A DNA stretch of 64,000 nt, from contig VJWN01000004.1 of the NCBI GenBank assembly GCA_007644065.1, positions 186,001 to 250,000 on the forward strand, in the 5' to 3' direction. The position numbers and the translations under genes were made by a program. Shown one piece after another: positions 1-17,361 of this stretch (its first letter is position 1; each line of letters starts with the position of its first letter). Below the pieces are notes generated by a model. The model searched no databases. It was given only the letters and a program-made list of their open reading frames with translations, and had not been told where the DNA came from. The stretch comes from Margaritispora aquatica. Taxonomy: Eukaryota > Ascomycota > Leotiomycetes > Helotiales > Discinellaceae.

Positions 1-259
1 GCTATCTATTTTTCCACTGCAAGGTTCCAAGCTCTCATGTTTATTCAGGTTCGTATCAAATGCCAGGAATTCGTCCCATACATTGTAGCGACACGCTTTG
101 GATATTTGGACGTGACTCAAGCAAAGTAGGAAGCATGATTCCGCTAAATCCTTCATCCCTCAGAAGAGATGACATACTGAGGTAGATCTAAAAAAAGACA
201 AACTCGACAACTTTCAACTACTCAGCTCTCAAACTTGATATCGAAAGCTGTTCCTTATC

Positions 260-1700
260 ATGACACTGATAGAAACACCACCCCTTTTAAACCCACATCC
301 GACCAAACAAGATGATAGTGATGAATTAAAAGCCATACATGGGAGTTTGGTTGAGCATCAGGAACTGCTTTGGGATGTGAACCAGATGGTAAGACTGTAA
401 GCGAGTGGGATTCGTATTCTGATACCTGACATATTTCAGATCTTCTCGAATCCGGAACTAGCTCTCGAGGAGTTCATAGCACACGATACCATTGTAGCAG
501 CACTTCAACGTCTCGATATTAAAGTCACGCCCAATGCATACGGCATCAAGACCTCATTTGAAGCTGAATATGGCTCCGGAGGAAGAGTACTGACTTTCAA
601 TGCTGAGTATGATGCTCTGCCGAATTTGGGTCACGCATGTGGGCACAATCTCATTGCGACTACATCTCTTGGTGCATTTCTAGCCACTGCTGCTGCATTG
701 AAGAAGGGTCAAAAGCCTGGACGCGTGAGATTATTAGGTACGCCAGCGGAAGAAGCTGTGGGAGGCAAGCTCAAGCTCATTGAAGCCGGAGCTTACAAAG
801 ATGTTGATGCGTGTTTGATGATGCATCCAACAAGTTCTACGTATGTGAATATTTAACTGAGTTCTGTACCAATTTAAAGCATTTGCTAATTATGATAGCG
901 TATACCCTGACGGCTGTTTAGGGGATGCGTTTGACAAAACACTCGCAATATCAGGCTTCAAAGTTTCATTTCACGGAAAATCTGCGCATGCAGCGATCGC
1001 TCCAGTATGTTCCCTCTTCTGTTATGGTCTACTGTCCTTCCAGCTTTGAGTGAAAGAGTGCTGACAATTAAACAAGTGGGACGGAATCAACGCCCTCGAC
1101 GCAGCAGTAGCAGGCTACAACAACGTCTCAGCCCTCCGACAACAAATCCAACCAGACGAGCGAATCCACGTAATCATCCTCGAAGGTGGAAAAGCAACAA
1201 ATATCATCCCTTCCCTCGCAATCCTCGAGTTCGGCATCCGGGCACCCACCCTCGCTCAGGCGCGATCCCTCGAACTCCGCGTGCAAAACTGCTGCAGAGG
1301 CGCCGCGCTCGCCACAGGCTGTGAGATTACTATTGACGCAATGGGCTTCTACGCTGATCTCAGAGCGAATTTGCCTCTGTGTCAAGCATATCAGGATGCC
1401 ATCAAAGACATGGGATACATGACGCAAAACAACACGACGAGAGCGACGACGCCGGCGTCGACGGATCAGGGGAATGTGAGTTATGAGTGTCCGAGTGTGC
1501 AGTTTATTGTTGGAATCCCGTCTGAGGGTGCGTTTCCACACACGGCTGCGTTTGCGAAGGGTGCGGGCTCCAGAGAGAGCTTTGAGAGGTGTTTGTTGGC
1601 GAGTGAGGGCATGGCTGGGACGGCTTATAAATTTTTGACTGATGATGGGTTTGCGCTTGAGGTTAAGGGTGCTTTTGATGCGCAGAATAAAGTCGTGTAG
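260..1700 (+). CDS. M20-family amidohydrolase / peptidase (PM20D2, ACY1L2-like)
   Basis: Four exons (260-388, 440-840, 899-1004, 1077-1700) join in phase to give 419 aa. Motifs seen: YDALPN followed by GHACGHN (metal-binding His), then GTPAEEAVGGK with the catalytic/metal Glu pair, a conserved MMHP segment and a late FPHTAAFA histidine. This order is that of zinc-dependent M20 peptidases of the Xaa-Arg dipeptidase/aminoacylase-1-like-2 group, and the length is normal. No signal peptide is seen, so it is probably cytosolic and hydrolyses an amide or dipeptide; the substrate cannot be read from sequence. The start is the first ATG giving a continuous N-terminus. It converges, 253 bp apart, on the hydantoinase-DUF917 gene, so a shared role in amide catabolism is possible. 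Confidence 0.9.
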
Positions 1701-1953
1701 ACTTACAGAATAGCAAAAAAACGGGGGTTAAAAGTTGTTGATCTCAGAAACTGCTCTAGATGAGAACCCTTTCTCGCTCAGACAAGCTGAAGTCGGAGAA
1801 GTCAGGAATACCCAAATGTTTAGACTTGACCTGTGCTCCCCTTGCAAGATGAGATGTAAGTTAAGTATGAGTAAGAAATTCTATATCCACAATCTAATGA
1901 TCTATGAGTACATCGAGATTTATTCTACATTGTAGTCATTCTAGTTCTATTCT

Positions 1954-4900
1954 TCATCGCTTCGGTGCAAACTCATCAATCACACTCCTCACACCCGTAT
2001 AGGTACCACACGTTTTGAAGTCCACATCATAACCGAATACTCTCGGTCCCGCTATCTCCAGTCCTCGCTTACTGGTCCAAAGTGGATGTGCTGCAGCGAC
2101 TATGACCATGACTTTCAAGCCGTACCGATATTCGGGAACACCGACTGCTTCGCCTGTCAATGTATCGAGAACCATGATGAGATCGGGTACTGTGGCGAGG
2201 ATCTAAGGAACACGGTGATTTTAGTTTGGGTTTCTCAGGAGGTAATTAGAGGCGAGAAGTAATAAATGACGGGGACCTACCTTCTTCTCCCCAAACGCAT
2301 ACTCCGCTTCGACAACCAAATTCTCATTCTTGAATGGAATCGAAACCTTTACAGGACCATCGTCCTCCGTACCACTATTGCTTTCCGATTCATAATCCTT
2401 CAATTTCTCAATGACAAGCATCCCATAGCTGTGTCCTTTATGCAATGATTGACCCACACCCACAATCTTACCCTCAAACACCTTGCTCGCTGTCTTGGGT
2501 CCACCAAATTCCGTGATGAGGTCTTCATGCACACTGGCGATAGTGCCTGTAGCTCTGGCTTTGACGACTGCGCGGCCAAGTCGCCAGGATAGCGATAGGG
2601 ATTTGGGAATGCTGAATTGTTGGAGCTCAGTTTTGGTGCACGGGCGGGCTGAGATGCCTGCTGCGAGGCTGTATTTCTTTTAGTACGAGAGTTTGATGGA
2701 TAGTGGTGGGTGATGTTTCTTACCCCATAGTGATGCAAGCTGCTCTAAGCACTTTGTCAACAGCTAGCGAGTCTTTGGCTGATGTTAAGGTCATGTTTGT
2801 GCCGTCTCCGCTTGACAAAGATGCTGGGAGGAGATGGTTGATATCGTTGTCTTTGGCTCCAATGTACAGAGAACTCATCTCAAACGAGGGAAATGCTCTT
2901 CCTATTCGATGTTAGCTACCAAGAGTACATTAGCTGTATGTTTGAGAGTTTTACCCATGAGATCAGCGTCAACGCAAGGAATATTATAACCCCTAGAAGA
3001 TGACAAAAGTAAAGGTGCCATGCCATTGGAGCCTCCAATTTCAGCTGTCATCAAAGCTGTAAATTTGATTCTGAGGTGATTCTCCATGCCTTGAATGGCA
3101 TGAAGAATCATGTCACCACCAAGTCTTTCAACGGCGATTACTGGACTTCCCATCGCAGCGATGGGCCCCTAGTATCAGTCAGCACGTTTTTCCGAGATAT
3201 ATCGCGAACTTCGTAACGTCTGCTATGAGAGTTAAAATACGTACGACTAAGGCGTCAGATGGTAGATCTTCGATATCGATGATCTTGATCGATCCAATGC
3301 CAGTTTCGCGAAGCAACTGTCGAGTCTCAAGCCATGCAGCATAAGGCGTGCCTCCGCCTGCACAACCCACGATATAGGCACCTAGAGAGATAAAATAAGC
3401 ATCCGTTTCCGATAAATGCCAGACGCGATCGCTGTCGATATGTGGTCTGTAATTTGTTGGATCAGCCTCGATATCCTCAAATATGTCAGAGTCATCTTTG
3501 TCAACGCCATTTAGGAGCTTCGTTTCATGGTATGGCACATCTTCTGCTGGCAACTCGCTTGTTTCGACTTCGGGGCTGTTTAAAAATCGGTCATGGTCAA
3601 CTGGTCCAACAACCTTGACTGTGATCTTAAATTTTCCTTCGATGTAAGGAATCCCCGCACAGTCTTCCTCGATTATGCGGATTGATCCTTCTTTTGCTCC
3701 CCTTGCGATTGCTTGTGAGATGGCCTTAGCTTTGACTTCGGTAAGCATCCCATCCTTCTTGTCTGCATCGACTATCAGTTCGACATCTTCGCCAATCTCA
3801 GCAACAGCTGCACCGATGGCATTTGCGACTCCAGCACTTTGGCTCATTAGTATGTTCCAACCAATAATTTCTACTTTGATTGATAACTCACTGAGCGGGA
3901 ATCTCAATCGACGCCACGCCTTCGAGTGTTGCTGGACACAGAAAAGCTCCACCTCCCACAAGGAGAAGCTGGCACGGATCAGGAGAGGTTTTCATCCTGT
4001 CAATGAGATCTTCCAGCATCTTCTTGATCTTGCTTTGCGCTCCTGATAATGTTTCTGAGAGTACTTGAGGGGTGACACTTCCAATTTTTGCCTTCCCTGC
4101 TGCAACCATAATATCCGTCGCCGTTAAAGAATCGCCTCCAAAGCATCGAGCTTTCTCTCGAAGAGCTTGTCCGACGCTGTCCGGTCCTAGTGACACGTTG
4201 TCCGCATTTATATGCACAAGCGAACCCCCACCAAGTCCAATACTTTCAACTTGCGGCATAGCAAAGTTGACTCTCACTCCACCGATCTCAGTGGACGAAC
4301 TAGCGAGACGAGGAAAGCCGCTTGGCAGCAGACACCCAATGTCAGTAGTGGTCCCACCAATGTCGATGACGTATCTACTCTCTGTCGTGTTATTTTGTGT
4401 TGATAGAAAAGCGGCTCCTCTGATTGAATTGGTTGCACCGGAAGAGAAAATCTGGATCGGATACAGCATAGCTTCTTGGGAAGACAATAATTGCCCAGAG
4501 TTTGATGTTAGATATAATGGACAAGTGAGATTTATTCGTTTCATGGCTCTTCTGAAACCTTTGATAGTTCGCCTGGCAAAGCGGAGGATTGAGGCATTGA
4601 TGATTGTTGCATTTTCGCGAGCCAGGAATCCGATGCCAGCCACTATTATTTGTGAGTAAGGATTGCACTTTCTGTATAAGATTGAACTTTTTACCGTCTT
4701 TTGAGCAAACGATGTCTGTTTCAGCTCCAAGTGCTTTCTGTAGGATACCGCGAACTTGCTCTTCCTGATTGTATGTCTCACTCTGATCAAATGGAGAGTA
4801 GATACCAACCACCGCAATCTTGGCAATTCCTTTCTCCCTAATAATTCTCGCTTGTTCAAGGACTTCTGCTTCCTTGATTGGACCAATTTCAGTGCCATCA

Positions 4901-5442
4901 ATCTCAATGCCGCCAGATATGAAAGTCGTATGACAGCTTATTACTAGAAAACGTCAGATGAATGTTTCTGTGGGTTCTGTAAGACTTACTCTTCTTCAAG
5001 GCTGGTGGAAAATCGATGAATGGAGGGGTATATCTCGAATAGTTCCCAGCAGCTAAACGAATAACGGCCACAGGGTCAAGCCTTGAGGCATCTCGTTCAA
5101 CTACTGCGTTTATGAAATGCTTCAACATTTAGCGAGTCTTCGTTAGATTTTGACTGCCCGTAACGTACAGTAGTCCCTATCATCAAGCTCGTTACACTTG
5201 CAGGTTCGAGATTTGCAGCTTTAAGGAGAGCCTGGATGGCTTCCTCGACGCCGGTAGTAACATCTGTTCCAGTGGTAGCTTTGAAAGATGAAACTACTGC
5301 ATTCGATCCGAGTTTGGATGGATCAAGTAGGACTGCATCGGTATTTGTTCCTGTTGAGACATGAAGTTAAAAATTGGTTCGTGAATGATGACATACACTT
5401 ACCACCAACATCAACCCCAATTATGAACTTAGGAGCAGTCAT
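1954..5442 (-). CDS. Hydantoinase/oxoprolinase (HyuA) fused to DUF917 (S-Me-THD) domain
   Basis: A multi-exon minus-strand gene of roughly 970 aa. Exon 1 (5442-5403) encodes MTAPKFIIGVDVGGTNTDAV, the ATP-binding start of hydantoinase A/oxoprolinase. Exon 2 is 5350-5169, exon 3 5119-4990 and exon 4 4943-4695; an intron follows at 4643-4694. The HyuA core then shows IDIGGTTTDIG, an IGLGGGS loop and the LLLVGGGAFLCP and HAGVANAIGAA segments (about 4640-3750). From about 3430 to the end the frame shows ETDAYFISLGAYIVGCAGGGTPY, the DUF917/S-methyl-thiohydantoin desulfurase-like domain, ending in VIDEFAPKR. HyuA proteins are ATP-dependent cyclic-amide hydrolases (hydantoins, 5-oxoproline). Fusion to DUF917 is, to my knowledge, common in fungi. 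Substrate unknown. Introns near 2180-2280, 2690-2720 and 2900-3240 were not resolved exactly. Confidence 0.9.
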
Positions 5443-7113
5443 GGCTGATTGAGTCTAATTGATATAATACATAGGTAGTGTTACCACAACGAAGAAGCCA
5501 AAACAAGGACGTTCACCCACCTTCTCCGCCGACAGAATCTATTATATACATATCTGATAACTTGACTTTGGAGTGACCCAGTTAGTCTCTTGCTTGGCCA
5601 TGCTATAAGATCCGCCATCTCGATAGCTAAGAGCCTCAGATGCTATCTGCAAAGTGGGGGATGGTCATGTGAGTGTCGTCATCACGTGCGTGTATCCTAA
5701 TTGAGCCCAAGTCTCAACGTCAGGGTTCTCGCTTAACTTCCTCCTCGTTATGTTAGCGAATTTATGGAGTTATCCCGAGACCAAGAGTTCTTCAATAGTA
5801 AGCTGCCCAAAGGAGAGGAAGACAGCTGCAAATGCAAATCGATACGTAAGCGCGGTTAGCTTCAAACAGCTACTATTGGCCCAGCAAGCGTGACAGTGGG
5901 GGGCCTCTCGTAACTCGCTCGATGATGAAGCGGCACAGATCCAACAACATTTGCAGCCATCCAATTGTTTCCCAAAGGGTTATGCGGATACCTGCAACTG
6001 AGAGAAAAATACCTTGTGAATGCAGGCTGAACTTTACCAGACCCACTCGAATGCGTCAAAAGTGCATTCTTCAGCAGCATCTTGGATTTTGGACTACCTT
6101 GCGAATGTGCAGTGGAGTGCTGGTCTGTCTGCGAGTCTGCCTCTCCTCAAGCTCGCTCAGGATGACTTTGCCTGCCTTCTCGGAGTCGGTGTAGAAGGTG
6201 GAGTGAATTCGGCTTGTATTTGCCGATACTAGTTCGTCTTGGACGTTTTGATGGGAAAGTTCCCTTGTGGTTGTCATTTCAATTTAATATGTCTTTCGAA
6301 TCGCAATATGAGCATGAATATAGGTTTCAGAGATCATCCCGATTTCCCAGCGGATCGGGCCTGGGAATCAGCGTTGCATTGATCATTATCTGCACCTCTC
6401 CCGACTGCAATTCTGCGTCTCTGAAGACCCTTATCTTGGGAGATGCACCTGGATACGCGGCGGGTGCTGCGGGGTCACGGTGATATTTCCTTTCTGAATG
6501 GCTCAGGTGAGCCGAATTGGCTGATGCGTCTTGTATCTGGTCAGAGGTACAGCTGAGCCTTGAATTATCCTATGCAGTTGGTCTTCCAACCACTCAGAGC
6601 TACGAGCAAGACTCCCTCAAGATTCTGATTTATGTGAGTATAACAGGTCTTCAACTCATAATATTCAGAGGCTTCCAGTTTGAAATCATCATGAATTTTG
6701 CTGAAGTTAGTTGAAAGCTAGGCCTTCATGCGATTTTCCAAAGAAAACTTACAGCTGCTACAAAACCCACTTTTCAGGTACCTTAGAAAGCCTTGTGCTT
6801 CTCGTCATTACCTATTCGAACAGTATTTATCGCCGGTGCACGGTTCATAAACTGGTAGCTTGATGATGCCCCTTGTATCCGGATGAGTACTTGCTTCCTG
6901 CCGCCAATACTTGTGCTGCAGAGGCCAAAATATCAACCAGGTTATTGCCAATGGCAAGCTTGCGATGAAGTTGATAGTTTTCTCTAATTTTGGGGGCAAA
7001 ATGGTGAGCTGGCGACCGAAGTGGTTGCCTTTGACCAAGGTATCAGTTCATATATAGAGGTAGCGGCAAAGTTGAAAGGCACCACTTGAGGCAGTTCCCA
7101 CCAAACCGCAACT
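5443..7113. other. Divergent intergenic region, no confident gene
   Basis: This 1.67 kb lies between the divergent starts of the hydantoinase gene and the aspartic protease, so it should hold both promoters. Only short frames occur. On the minus strand, about 6480-6330 and 6277-6098 translate to coding-looking stretches (for example SPKIRVFRDAELQSGEVQ and FYTDSEKAGKVILSELEE), but stops separate them and no splice sites join them, so they are not called as a gene. No transposon ends or tRNA seen. Confidence 0.5.
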
Positions 7114-9536
7114 ATGACTTTCAACTTACTCTCTCTGAGATTGATGCTATGCTTGTTTGTATTACTCTTTGTTTTATCTTGCCAAGATGTAGAAGCTCGA
7201 CAAATCAAGGGTCCCAAAAAGGGTCGTACTGCATCATTTGAGATAGTAAAGAATACGAAAGTGGTCCCTCAGCAGGTTTCTGTTCGTACCTCCAACCATC
7301 ACAAATTCAGAGTCTTGCTTATCATACATAGACTACGGAAGTCTATGCTTCAATGTTCTTGAAACACAAGCATGCTATGCCACCCGCTCTCAAGAAAGCA
7401 TATGACAAAATAAAATCAGATAGGAGACGAGGACGTCGAGGCACTTTAACATCAACAACTTCGACAGGGAATTAGTATGTCAACATTTCATTTTAAGCAA
7501 TGTCGGAGAACACTATCTAAGACTTATCCTCGATCAATAGTTACACAGTTGTAGTAAGGTGGGGTACTCCACAGCAGTCGACCAACCTCTTGGTTGATAC
7601 TGGCTCGTTCGATATATGGGCTTATAGCTGGTTGATGGCGAGTCAAGAAAGTCCCTATTCTTCAGTTGGTGCCAACTACGATTTGACGGGTCACGGATAT
7701 TATAACGCAACTAAGTCGACAACTGCGGAACTGATGGCTGGTAACGCGTTTGGAGCCTGTTATGGTGGTACGTACTAGATACTATGAACTGTAAAATTTT
7801 ATGTCGCATCAGCTTTTCATTTGATAAAATACAATCTCAATGGGATCTAATAGTAGTGGATGTACTAAAACATGGTATAGGTGGCTGCGTATGGGCTGAT
7901 AACATGTACTGGGATACGGTTGTAAGTTCATACAAATGAGATGTATTTGGAGACTTTGTGGTGAGATGCTAACCGCCAAAGTACGTCGACACTCTAGTCA
8001 TCACCGAGAATCCAGTTCCAGCAGTAAGCGCTCCTTTCTCCCTCAGAATTATAGCCCCATCAAGGAAGACACTTACGCCTGGCAGATTGATTACGCCGAG
8101 ATTTCTATTTTGTCTCTCGTCGGGGTTGATGGAATCTTCGGACTAGGAACTGCTGCAACGGATGGCGAGTACCCCAATGCGCAAGAGCCTGTGAGAATAA
8201 ACTCCTGTTCCTACCACTCCCATGTTGAGGAGGTTAAACGAACACTCACTCTGCCTCAATGCCAATCAATGAAGGACAGGGTAACGATGTAACATGCTAA
8301 CATGGTCTAGCTGACTACATATCTTCTACCTCAATTTACTCGTAAGTCACACGCCCTAATAACGATTACTGACCTGACATGGTGAGCAGAACAGTTGTTC
8401 ACTCTGAAGCTGATACAGGTATGTCGCAAACAATCCCGCGGTGTACAAAGTATCACTAACAATGCAGGGTGGTGGTGGGAGTCTTGACTGGGGCTACATT
8501 GACAACCAAAAATACATTGGAAGTATTGCATACACACCTAGGACTCAAATTACTGGCGAATTCCAAGGTTTATGGAGTTTTAATGTGAGTTATTCAGCTC
8601 CTGAGTTGTTCTACATGCTTTGGAGCAAGAGATTATACTAATCCCAACCCCATAGGCGACAGGGTTCAGGTTTGGCAACAGTGCCTGGCATGCAACAACT
8701 ATCCAGTTCTTAACTGATTCGGGAGGACCTTGGTCGTCTTTGCCTCCATCGATTCTGAATGTGTTTTGGTGAGTAAAATTCTCGACATGACAGATCTGAA
8801 ACCACAAGCCTATCGGGTTCAACCAAAATCCACAATACCTTTTAATCTACCGACAATAGCAGTAACAGTAAAGCTGACAGCGTTACTCTTTAGGTCGCAA
8901 GTTCAAGGAGCAGTACAGGCAACTGACGGATCTTGGAGCTATCCATGTGCCAACACCGTACCGGTAAGAGGCTCTTTCGATCACTTCAAATATAGATGCA
9001 TCCAAGACTATGGATTACTTTCAGACTATCCAACCTTGACTAACTGACTGTAAAAGGATATGTACCTCGGTATTGGGACTGCTACAGTTAAGATTTACAG
9101 TGAACATCTGATTGGTGGCACAACCTCGACTCCTGGTTGGTGCTTTGGCGCAGTGCAGACAGGCGTAGAAGGTGAAGCTTCGTATTTTGGATGTAAGTGT
9201 CCTATCCCACACTTTCCCTCCCCTGCCTCTGAAAATCGAAAGAATTCCCCGGTTTCGTCCTCGCATCATCCCCTGACAGCAATACATCGAGCTAAGCTGA
9301 CATACGATTATGTAGGGCCATTCATGACTTCTCTTTTCATGGTGCAGTAAGTATTTCTCTTGTGTCTTTTCTCGCTTATTACTTTTTGCAGTTGAAGGAC
9401 TTTGTGAGACATGACTGGGCTATCTCAAGGATAGCAACTCAGTCCTATTACTCAGTGTTTAATTTGAACTGACGTATGTTCTAGTGATTATGGAAATAAC
9501 CGCATGGGTTTTGCCAATCGAACAAGCACAAGCTGA
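7114..9536 (+). CDS. Secreted pepsin-like aspartic protease (family A1)
   Basis: The ATG at 7114 opens a hydrophobic signal peptide (LMLCLFVLLFVLSCQ) ending near residue 27. A propeptide-like stretch contains a very basic RRRGRRG run that could be a Kex2-type processing site. The protein is split by about nine short introns. Both catalytic motifs are present: LLVDTGSFDIWA near 7590-7620 and FLTDSGGPWSSLP near 8705-8745. The end, DYGNNRMGFANRT, matches the C-terminal strand of A1 proteases. The stop is at 9534-9536. There is no GPI-type hydrophobic tail, so the enzyme is probably released to the medium or cell wall. Internal sequence between the two Asp motifs diverges from typical pepsins, so the specificity is unknown. 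Exon borders in 7780-8420 are approximate. Confidence 0.85.
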
Positions 9537-9892
9537 AATGGAAATCTACTTGTTGGGAAGAGTTGAGTTCTGAGCTGAATTTGTGTAAGACCTAGGAATC
9601 ACGTTACAATGAAATTATGAATGCTATGAAAGTTGGGTTCTCTTGATGTTCGTAGTAATAGATCGTAACATATCATTTTCCTAAATCAAACAGACGATTG
9701 AATCTCTATGTTGCATACCATAGAAGCTAAAGGGTTCAACAGCTCCGGAGTATTCGGCTGTTTCTCCGAAGCCGAGCCCGACCAGTTCGGTAAAAGAGCT
9801 GCCGAGACCGGGTATGCAGGTTAAGTGTCCTTGGCAGCTGTCCCCTGCGAAAAAAAGTTCCACCTCCTCCCATCGGCGCTGGAGATTGAGAA

Positions 9893-9898
9893 GAGTCA
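9893..9898 (-). promoter_or_regulatory. Candidate Gcn4/CpcA core site upstream of ARO1
   Basis: GAGTCA on the plus strand is TGACTC on the minus strand, the core recognised by Gcn4/CPC1/CpcA. It lies about 215 bp before the ARO1 ATG. ARO1 is a classical target of amino-acid general (cross-pathway) control. A single 6-mer is expected often by chance, so this rests mainly on context. Confidence 0.35.
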
Positions 9899-10004
9899 CT
9901 TCTAGTTCGCTTTGCTTGCTTTTACCCCAGACTGAGACCAGAATTCTGTTAAGAACTCCAATCTGGTCTCAACACACAACAAAAACATCTATTCTCTTTG
10001 TTGA

Positions 10005-14920
<4,916 letters not shown>

Positions 14921-15533
14921 ATGAATAGACGAAGTGGTGGTTGTTGGTTTACACCTCATGCAAAATCAGATGAATTATCAGATGGGATGATGGGATGAAA
15001 AGCGTTTTGCCATAAAAGTTTACGTCGCTGGAAAATTTCCTATTATTGCGAGCTACGGGGTAGATCGTTGGTATCTCAGCAGTAGCTGGTAGGGTAGGGA
15101 AAAGCGTGGTTCAAAAGATGGAGAGACACGCCGAGAAGGTGACATGCATTAGCTAGAGTAGCTGGGTTTCCAAAATAAAATCGCAGTTGTGTTTGCAGGA
15201 TAACAAGATGATTCAGTGTATTTCGATACGTTCTCGTTCCTTATACTTTACTTCACTCCTTCTCTTTCTACTTTATTTTTCAACGTGATACACTGCTAAA
15301 GGTAACCACTTGTGTAGCTAAACCCGTAGTCTATCTAGTTTAGCTCATACATTTACGGCACGGCGATAGATTTCTAAATTTTCACCTTAGAGCACGGGCG
15401 AATTGTGTTGTTGTTATTCATGTCGAAGGAGTGAAGAAGGACAAGGGGAAGAGGATAAGTAGGTAGGTAGACATGCAAGTAGGTGAGGTGAGTAAGAAAG
15501 TAAGTGAGTAAATTAGCAGATCAGTCAATTGAT

Positions 15534-15562
15534 AGACTGACTGACTGGCTAGCTAGCTAGCT
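15534..15562 (+). repeat. GACT/AGCT tetranucleotide microsatellite
   Basis: GACTGACTGACT runs directly into repeated GGCT/AGCT units, within a stretch (about 15460-15570) also rich in GTAA/GTGA units. Confidence 0.7.
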
Positions 15563-16284
15563 TTGCATAGCTTATATGATATCCCCACCTCAGGCTTGCG
15601 AAATTCAACTCTACATTCCGATGTTGGTTTTCATCTTACCTTGCCTACTTACTTACTTATATCTAAACTTTAAGTTTCAAACTTCAAACCGGCCAAACCT
15701 CTTTATCCATAGCACCAAAATACTAGAGCACCCAAACTATCTACAACCAGAGCTACCTACATACAGCCAGCCAACCAAGTAAGTAAGTACGAAGTATAAG
15801 TAACAATGGAATTACCTAAGTATTCTTAGACATACGTATGTACCTCGATACCTAGTTAGTAAAACATAATACATAACAAGACATCAAAACAGGAAAGACT
15901 AGATTAAAGCTAAATAGAGCCAAAACAGAGCTACGAGAGCTACGAGAGATAGGGAGAGCGGAAATAGAACTAGAGCTAAAGAGCCACATACTACCTCGAC
16001 CGAAGAAGATTGAGCAAACGCAGGGTACGGTACTTACCTACTTACACTTCCCTCTCCATTCCATTCATATAACCGAACAAGAATCCTACCTACACATAAA
16101 CTTACAAACGCACAACAGACTCAACATCAAAATCAACATCAAGATCATCTCACATCACGATAAAAAAGACAAGATCACCACAACTATTTTTTCCTCCAAT
16201 ATGATACATTCTATAATGGTTTTTTCTCTCATTCTAACTATCTAACGACCTTTTCCCTTTCCCCCAATTTCCCAGTCATTCATA

Positions 16285-16309
16285 GTTGACTGACTGACTG
16301 ACTGACTGG
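16285..16309 (+). repeat. (GACT)n microsatellite
   Basis: About six tandem copies of the 4-mer TGAC/GACT, uninterrupted. Confidence 0.8.
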
Positions 16310-16330
16310 GCATCATTTCGATTCCAATTT

Positions 16331-16362
16331 ATCCATCCATCCATCCCATCCATCCCATCCAT
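16331..16362 (+). repeat. (CCAT)n / CCCATC repeat
   Basis: Three ATCC units followed by two copies of a slipped CATCCC variant, immediately after the GACT tract. Confidence 0.75.
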
Positions 16363-17361
16363 GCGGTTGCTCGCTCATCATAAAGTCGTACATGAAACCA
16401 TCCAGTCATTCCATCACCATAAAATCGTATTTTACACAGCCACGAGGAACCATTCTCCCTGCTTTGCTTTGCTTTCTTCGAGGTAAAAGATATACACAGG
16501 GAAAGAAGACAACAACAATGAAACTGACAAGCCTGACAGAATAACCGCAAAAGAATTATTAAGAGAATCTAAGTAGTTTTTTCTCTCTTCACCTTTTCGT
16601 TTCCAGACCAGCTGATTCCTTTCGTTGTACAAAGAGTGATAATGTTGACGTTGATGACAATGATAAAGAAGGAAAAAGCAAATTATCGAGCATGTCTAAA
16701 AACCACCATGCCCAAAGAGAAAATTATAAAACTCGTACCCAAACCCAACAAAAGTGACGATCTAGGTATCCAATAAACTCCACGCTCGAAAAAACAGCAA
16801 AAATGGCTAAGCCAACCAAGGGCATTAGACAGACAAACAGAATGTAACCGCCAGGCAGGAGACAAAGTCGCACCAAAATGACCTTCGGTGGACCACTCCC
16901 CGAAATCCGAATCCGAATTCGAACACCAGTGACACCAATGACACCAATGACGAAATGATGATCCCCAAAATGCGAGACATGGGGTGATGAATTTGTAACA
17001 TTTTTTTAATCGTGTGGCTCGTTCAAACATCGTGACGTCATACTCAAGGTCGGCTGCAGCTGCAGATGTGTGTGGTGCCATTGGCGAATCAGCATGGTAT
17101 ATCCTCGCGCCTTGTCTTCTTCTCCGCATTCCGCCTGAGCGCGGTCAGTGGAGCTGTTTGGTGTCTAATTCGGATTTTCAGGAAACAGGTTGCTGACCGA
17201 AAATCGCTCTCAAGTAAAATTGTTGATGTGACGAGTGGAGTGTTGGAATAATGTCGTGAGATCAGAATTTATCCACTAATCAATTCCACCCCGTTTTTGT
17301 GGGGTGGGCTGCTCGAAACCAAGTGTCGTGACAAGACCGACCACTTTGCGCATCGAACAGC

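Larger units (their letters stand above)
14921..17361. other. Long convergent intergenic spacer with simple repeats
   Basis: This 2.44 kb lies between the 3' ends of ARO1 (+) and the zinc-finger gene (-), long for a convergent gap. It is rich in low-complexity tetranucleotide tracts (GTAA, ACTT, GACT, AGCT, CCAT) and contains no frame that looks coding. A perfect CRE-type octamer TGACGTCA lies at 17033-17040. It may hold long 3' UTRs or a non-coding transcript, but nothing in the sequence proves this. Confidence 0.6.

Noticed and set aside
1..259. Possible upstream gene end or promoter
   Set aside because: AT-rich with only short frames; probably the M20 promoter, but nothing specific can be supported.
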